From: Phycomyces nitens
Taxonomy: Eukaryota; Mucoromycota; Mucoromycetes; Mucorales; Phycomycetaceae
Assembly (NCBI GenBank): GCA_022702545.1
Contig: JAHRBC010000003.1
Location: forward strand, 7,316,001 to 7,380,000
Length of the DNA: 64,000 bases
Reading direction: 5' to 3'
Within the stretch, counting starts at the first letter, position 1. Each line of letters begins with the position of its first letter. The position numbers were made by a program, and so were the translations under genes. Shown here piece after piece: positions 58,477-64,000 of the stretch. Below the pieces are notes generated by a model. It worked only from the letters and a program-made list of their open reading frames with translations. It made no database searches and was not told where the DNA came from.

Positions 58477-59718
58477 TGGGTGGTGATGTTGAAGTGAAAA
58501 AGAAAAAGGTGTAAATGAGTGCGTTTTTTAATTCTCTGATTACAAGAATTGAGTCCTTTTTAAAAAAAAGGGATTTATAGGTTTGGTTTGGTTTTTTTTT
58601 CTGTTATAGAACAGTAAATGTTGTGTATCTATGTATCAATGTGTTCATATGTGTGCTGTCATAACGACTTGTACGGTTCGGAGTGCCAAGCAACCAGGCG
58701 GTTCCATAGTGAACTGAGCTGTAATTCATGATATTACCAACTTCCCTTTCCCAGTTAAACATGAAAGACAATGGGCTATTAACAAGGTGGTAAAGACGAT
58801 AATTGGCGAGCAATAGATGAGCAATTGAGCAGCACGAGTCTACTAATGACATTGTACCAGATGGACCAAGATTAGGTGTTATTGAATTGAACCAAATTGA
58901 ACCAAAATTGAATGAATGTGCGGATTACAAGTAAGTAGCAGGCTAATTAGGGTTGATATTCTACAAATGACCAAAGGCATCAAATTAAACTATTGGCTTG
59001 ATCTAATGATGTCTGCTCAGGGTATGTCCTAGTACCTTAATGTCATTTGCTCCTTACAGATAGTTGGATCGTACTTTCTATTGATTGAGATTATTATTAT
59101 TGCTATACACTTTGTATGGTTCATTATTAGATCTTCCAATCACCACCCATTTGCCATTTTTGGTTGAAAGCCATATTAAATATAGCATGCTAGTAATCGA
59201 TTTGTAAGTCCAAGCTTTATTATCATGGACTCTTTTATGGCTTGAAATATATCTATACAAAGGGGAATGGCCCAAGCATTTTGGTTATTCGACCGAGTTG
59301 TATTGAAATTTATCAAGCTTTCTTCCGTTGTTTTTATAAATCACTAGGTTATCCAATCAGATTTCCTAATAAACAGGCGATCCAAAAGACAGCGGTTGAA
59401 CCAAACACTGGATTTGGTTAACAGTAAAGAAGTCTGAGCAACGTGGGACAGTAACATTCTTATTATAATAAGCATTTTAATTTTTTTTATTTTTTATTTT
59501 TTTAATTTAATTTCAAATTTCCATAATGATTCTTTGCGCATACAGCCGATTCAGCTTTTTTATATATATATAAATATATATATAAAGCACTGATAATTCA
59601 AGGAGACTAAAATTACAGAAACATGCCTATAGATGTCTGTGTGTTACCCGCGCAATCTCCTGAGATATATCATTACTCATACTTTACAAAGATTCAGTAA
59701 AAGAAGCTTATTCTCACA

Positions 59719-59750
<32 letters not shown>

Positions 59751-61047
59751 TTTTTTTTGAAACTCATTGTTAATGATCAAGTAAATCGGTTCTCGGAGAT
59801 CAACACAGGATTATACTATACACACTCCTTATTTCGGTCACTTATAATTTAAGCATTTGAGTATAGACTCTTGGGGGGAGGGGGGGCAATTGTTCAAATA
59901 GTCTTGGTTGGTTTCGATATTCACAGTAATTACTTTACATATTTATCAATTGGTGACCTTTTATATCAGAGTGATCAAATGGGTTTGGTTGATCTGGGAA
60001 TCCATGACTTCCAGCATGGAAGCGGATATATCTTTTGATCTTATTTATCCTTATTTCTAATACGCGCGAAAAAGTTATATTAAATTCTTGTTTTTTTATT
60101 ATTATTTTATAATGGTGATAAAAAACAGGTGTAACCCGAGATTATCCAAAACCCCAAAAATATATATATATATATACACGTATATGTCATTTTTAACAAT
60201 ACAGATAAAATAATCTTGCAAAATAAAAATAAAAACAAAAAGAAAATAATAGAAATAAAAAAATGTAATCTCAGTGCATGGCTTAGCACAGACGTTCGGC
60301 TATTCAAATGATGATAATAATAATAGTAGTAGTATATGGATTTTTATATATGTATAAAAATCTGCTTCTTCGCGGAAGATTGTTAAAAGAAGAAGAAAAA
60401 AGGTTGCTATTCTTGATTCCTTTGACTGTGACACACTTCTAGAATGTGTATATAAATATACTTTTAAACTATATTTCCGATTTTCTACTTCTTTGTGCTT
60501 TGGAAGCAAAGTCTAGAAAAATAAACAATAAAGAAAAAAAAAGTGTCACATTGAAACTGCCAGGTTGGGCGGGCTGGGTTCAAAGCTAATAAATCACTGG
60601 AAGTTTAAACGCAGAGATAAGAATTGTTGTTGATTCATTTCTTGTACCTGAATTTGAAACAATATCTCTTGCTGCCTATATGTTCAAAAAGCTGTATAAA
60701 ATGGTCAATTGGTATTTTGGAGGCTCTGGGATAGAAATCCGGCGATTTGCAAAAATGCTCTTTTTGACTGGCTTCGATTCTTAAAGTACAAGATTATATT
60801 TATATATAAATATATATTTTAATCGGGAAATATAACGCTGTGAAATAAAAATATAAAAAAAATTAAAGGCCAATTGTCATCCTTGGTTGATTTGCTTGGA
60901 TTGTTTCAATGTGACACACTTTTTTTTTTCACTGATACAGCCTTGCAATTTGAGTGACTGCTAAAAAATTAAAGGTAGATCCACAAGAGCTCTTTACTTT
61001 TCTCTTTTTTTTTTCTTTGCCTAGCCTGAAACATTCACTTGTCAGAT
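58477..61047. other. Intergenic region of about 2.6 kb upstream of URA2
   Basis: AT-rich with several simple repeats and no supported gene. It holds a TA-rich stretch at 59560-59583, the (AC)n tract at 59722-59750 and a G-run at 59872-59887. The last few hundred bases must include the URA2 promoter, with a pyrimidine-rich leader at about 60990-61020. Confidence 0.45.
59722..59750. repeat. (AC)n simple repeat
   Basis: About 14 AC units followed by a run of T. Confidence 0.95.
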
Positions 61048-64000
61048 ATGCCTTCAGAGTTCCCCATCCCCCCTGTTACTAACGGTGGCACTGCACCCTA
61101 CACCGGTTCAACCACTCGAATTCCTGTCCCTGCCACAACTACAACCCCCATTTCTACCTCTCCTCGCTCCCCTTCAGGTCCTCAGCGGGTCGCAACTGCT
61201 GTCGAAGACCCAAAGGATGTAACCACAGCCGCCTTTGTTCTCAAGGATGGCACTAGCTTCGAGGGTGTGTCCTTTGGTGCCCAAGGAAAGAGTATCTCGG
61301 GCGAATGCGTCTTCCAGACCGGTAAGCTTGCTCACTGAATTGATTCATATACACATAATAATAATAATAACGAAAAAAAAAAACAATACTAATAATAATT
61401 TCTACTATAAAAAATTCTTAGGTATGGTTGGTTACCCAGAATCTTTGACAGATCCATCTTATCGTGGACAGATCTTGGTCATCACCTATCCCCTTGTTGG
61501 TAATTATGGTGTCCCCTCCCGCGAGGCCATGGAAGAATATCTGGAAGGAATCCCCAAATACTTTGAATCATCTAGAATCCATGTAGCTGGTCTTATTGTC
61601 GGCTACTACGCAAACGACTTTTCTCACTACTTGGCCAAGTCCTCTCTGTCAGACTGGCTCAAGGAAAACAACGTTCCTGCTCTCTATGGAATTGATACCC
61701 GTGCCATGACCAAGAAGATCAGAAACCAGGGTGTTCTCTTGGGCAAGATCCTTTTCCGCAAGGCTTCCAACTCTTTGATCGACTCTGCTGCCTCTGCACT
61801 CGGTCTCTCCAAGGATCACAACCCCGAGAGATGGTTGGAGAACTACGAAAATGTCGACTGGGTCGATCCCAACAAGCGTAACCTTGTCGCCGATGTTTCT
61901 ATCAAGGAGCCCAAGCTTTACAAGCCTGAGCCCTCAAAGGCCCTCAAGACCTCCAAGGGTCGCACTCTTAGAATCATTGCCGTCGATGTGGGTATGAAGT
62001 ACAACCAGATCCGCTGCTTTGTCTATCGCGGTGTTGAGCTCAAGGTCGTCCCTTGGGATTATGACTTTACATCCGAGCCCGTCGACAGCTATGATGGTCT
62101 CTTTGTTTCCAATGGTCCCGGTGATCCCACAATGGTCGAGACTACTATCAGCAACCTTCGCAAGGTTCTCAAGGACATCAAGAAGCCCATCTTTGGTATC
62201 TGTCTTGGTCACCAGATCCTTGCTCTTGCTGCAAATGCAAAGACTGTCAAGATGAAGTACGGTAACCGTGGTCAGAACATCCCTTGTACTGATCAGATCT
62301 CTGGTCGTTGCTACATCACAACCCAGAACCATGGTTATGCAGTCGATTCCACCACACTTCCTGCCGATTTCAAGGAATTGTTTGTCAATGCCAACGATGG
62401 CTCTAATGAGGGTATCATTCACAAGACCCTCCCCGTCTTCTCCGTTCAATTCCATCCTGAATCAGCTGCCGGTCCTCGCGACACCGAGTTCTTGTTCGAT
62501 GTCTTCCTTGACAGTGTCAAGGAGTGTGCCGAAACTGGAAACCTTTCACCTATTGTCATGCCCGGTGGCCTCAAGGCTGATAACATCGCAATGAACCCCC
62601 GAGTCTCAGTCAAGAAGGTCCTCGTCCTCGGTTCCGGTGGCTTGTCTATCGGCCAAGCAGGTGAATTCGATTATTCTGGATCCCAGGCCATCAAGGCTCT
62701 CAAGGAAGAAGGAATCTACACCATCTTGATCAACCCCAATATTGCCACCATCCAGACCTCAAAGGGTCTTGCCGACAAGGTCTATTTCCTTCCCGTCACT
62801 CCCGACTTTGTGCGCAAGGTTATTCAGTTTGAGAAGCCTGATGGTATCTATGTCACCTTTGGTGGCCAGACTGCTCTCAACGTTGGTATCAAGCTCAAGG
62901 ACGAGTTCGAGGGTTTGGGTGTCAGAGTTCTCGGTACTCAGATTGACACTGTCATCACTACCGAAGATCGTGATCTCTTTGCCCAGGCTCTTTTCGAGAT
63001 CAACGAAAAGTGTGCTCCCTCTGCATCTGCAGTCTCTATCGAAGAAGCCCTCGAGGCTGCCAAGAACATTGGCTATCCCGTCATTTGCCGTGCCGCCTAT
63101 GCTCTCGGTGGTCTTGGCTCTGGATTCGCAAACAACGAAGGTGAATTGATCGCTCTCTGCAACAAGGCCTTTGCCACTTCTCCCCAGGTCTTGGTCGAGA
63201 AGTCCATGAAGGGCTGGAAGGAAATCGAGTACGAGGTTGTTCGTGATTGCCAGGACAACTGTATCACTGTCTGTAACATGGAGAACTTTGATCCCCTTGG
63301 TATCCACACTGGTGATTCCATTGTCGTTGCTCCTTCCCAGACCTTGTCTGACGATGATTACAACATGCTCCGTACCACTGCTGTCAATGTAATCCGTCAC
63401 TTGGGTGTTGTTGGTGAGTGCAATATCCAGTATGCCCTCAACCCCTTCTCCAAGGAGTACTGCATTATCGAAGTCAATGCTCGTCTTTCGCGTTCATCTG
63501 CCCTTGCCTCCAAGGCTACCGGTTATCCCCTTGCCTTTGTCGCCGCCAAGTTGGGTCTCGGTATCCCCTTGAACGAGATCTCAAACAGTGTAACCAAGGT
63601 TACTTGCGCCTGTTTCGAGCCCTCGCTTGATTACATTGTCGTCAAGATCCCCAGATGGGATCTCAAGAAGTTCAACCGTGTCAGCACTGCTCTCAGCTCT
63701 TCCATGAAGTCTGTTGGTGAAGTCATGGCTGTCGGAAGAACCTTTGAAGAGACTATCCAAAAGGCCATCCGTGCCATTGACTACAACTTGATTGGTTTCT
63801 CAGCCGTAAGTAGTATACTTGCTCCATTACTAATGATATCTATTCACAAAATACTAATTTTTTCTTGTTTTTTTTTTTGGGCTCTACTAGATTGAGAATG
63901 TAGTAGACATGGATAACCTCGATAGTGAGCTCAGCAACCCATCCGACCAGCGTTTGTTTGCCATTGCCAACGCCATGAACAATGGATACACTGTTGACCG
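61048..64000 (+). CDS. URA2: Multifunctional pyrimidine protein URA2/CAD (CPSase II part; runs off the window end)
   Basis: Exons are 61048-61321, 61422-63805 and 63891 onward, so about 920 of an expected ~2200 residues are present. Residues 1-60 are a Ser/Thr/Pro-rich extension. The glutaminase part follows: [19 protein letters not shown], then the class I amidotransferase with nucleophile Cys near residue 352 in FGICLGHQ and the His/Glu in FHPES. The synthetase starts near residue 485 ([20 protein letters not shown]), with the ATP-grasp segments [11 protein letters not shown] and the [20 protein letters not shown] block. This enzyme makes carbamoyl phosphate from glutamine and passes it to aspartate transcarbamylase for UMP synthesis; it is usually UTP-inhibited. 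ATP-grasp half two, DHO-like and ATCase domains are beyond the window. Codon bias is very strong. Confidence 0.97.

Noticed and set aside
61934..63400. Long minus-strand frames (173 and 213 aa) under URA2
   Set aside because: They are antisense shadows caused by the biased codon use of URA2 and have no domain content.

Overview
This is nuclear DNA of a filamentous fungus, most probably an early-diverging Mucoromycota species (Mucorales-like). The pointers are AT-rich spacers, compact genes with many introns of about 45-150 bp, a velvet regulator, a fungal MEK, a GT71 mannosyltransferase, a glucuronan-lyase-like PL14 enzyme and a tandem F-box family. The lineage is inferred from gene content, not from a search. 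I reconstructed 27 gene models by joining exons by eye: 24 spliced genes or gene parts and 3 intronless F-box genes share the window with one intronless homeobox gene counted among them. One HAD gene runs off the left edge and a URA2/CAD gene runs off the right edge.

Layout. 0-8.5 kb: HDHD2-like HAD hydrolase (-), cyclophilin (-), HIG1 mitochondrial protein (+), homeobox factor (-), PPxY arrestin (-), Kti12 (+). 8.5-11.5 kb: gene-poor. 11.5-17.2 kb: 2-Cys peroxiredoxin and glyoxalase II (+), then the divergent mitochondrial GTPase pair MSS1/MnmE (-) and EngB-like (+). 17-23.7 kb: velvet factor (-) between two gene-poor blocks. 23.7-30 kb: GT71 mannosyltransferase (-), zinc alcohol dehydrogenase (+), an unrecognised small gene (+), ATP synthase subunit g (-), mitochondrial bL27 (+). 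30.7-39.7 kb: MAP kinase kinase (+), C2H2 zinc-finger protein (+), deoxyhypusine synthase (-), Mdm1/SNX13-type sorting nexin (+). 40-48.7 kb: three tandem F-box genes in ~3.4-kb repeats. 48.8-51.3 kb: an (AAT)n microsatellite and decayed Tc1/mariner DNA. 51.3-64 kb: R3HCC1L-like protein (+), Spt2 (+), EF-1beta (-), PL14-like secreted enzyme (-), URA2/CAD (+).

The genes are mostly independent housekeeping functions. Mitochondrial roles recur (HIG1, MSS1, EngB, ATP20, bL27), as do translation roles (Kti12, DHS, EF-1beta). Several neighbours are divergent pairs with short shared promoters.

The most unusual signal is the frequency of GC-AG introns. Of about 83 introns I placed, nine read best as GC donors, nearly all GCAAGT. 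Five of these have no workable GT alternative. Six of the nine lie in the adjacent MSS1/EngB pair, and one splits the HRD catalytic codon of the MEK. Other points of interest are the F-box triplication with a spacer block more conserved than expected, a roughly 60-residue insertion in the MEK N-lobe, and an in-frame candidate intron whose retention would add a membrane-like segment.
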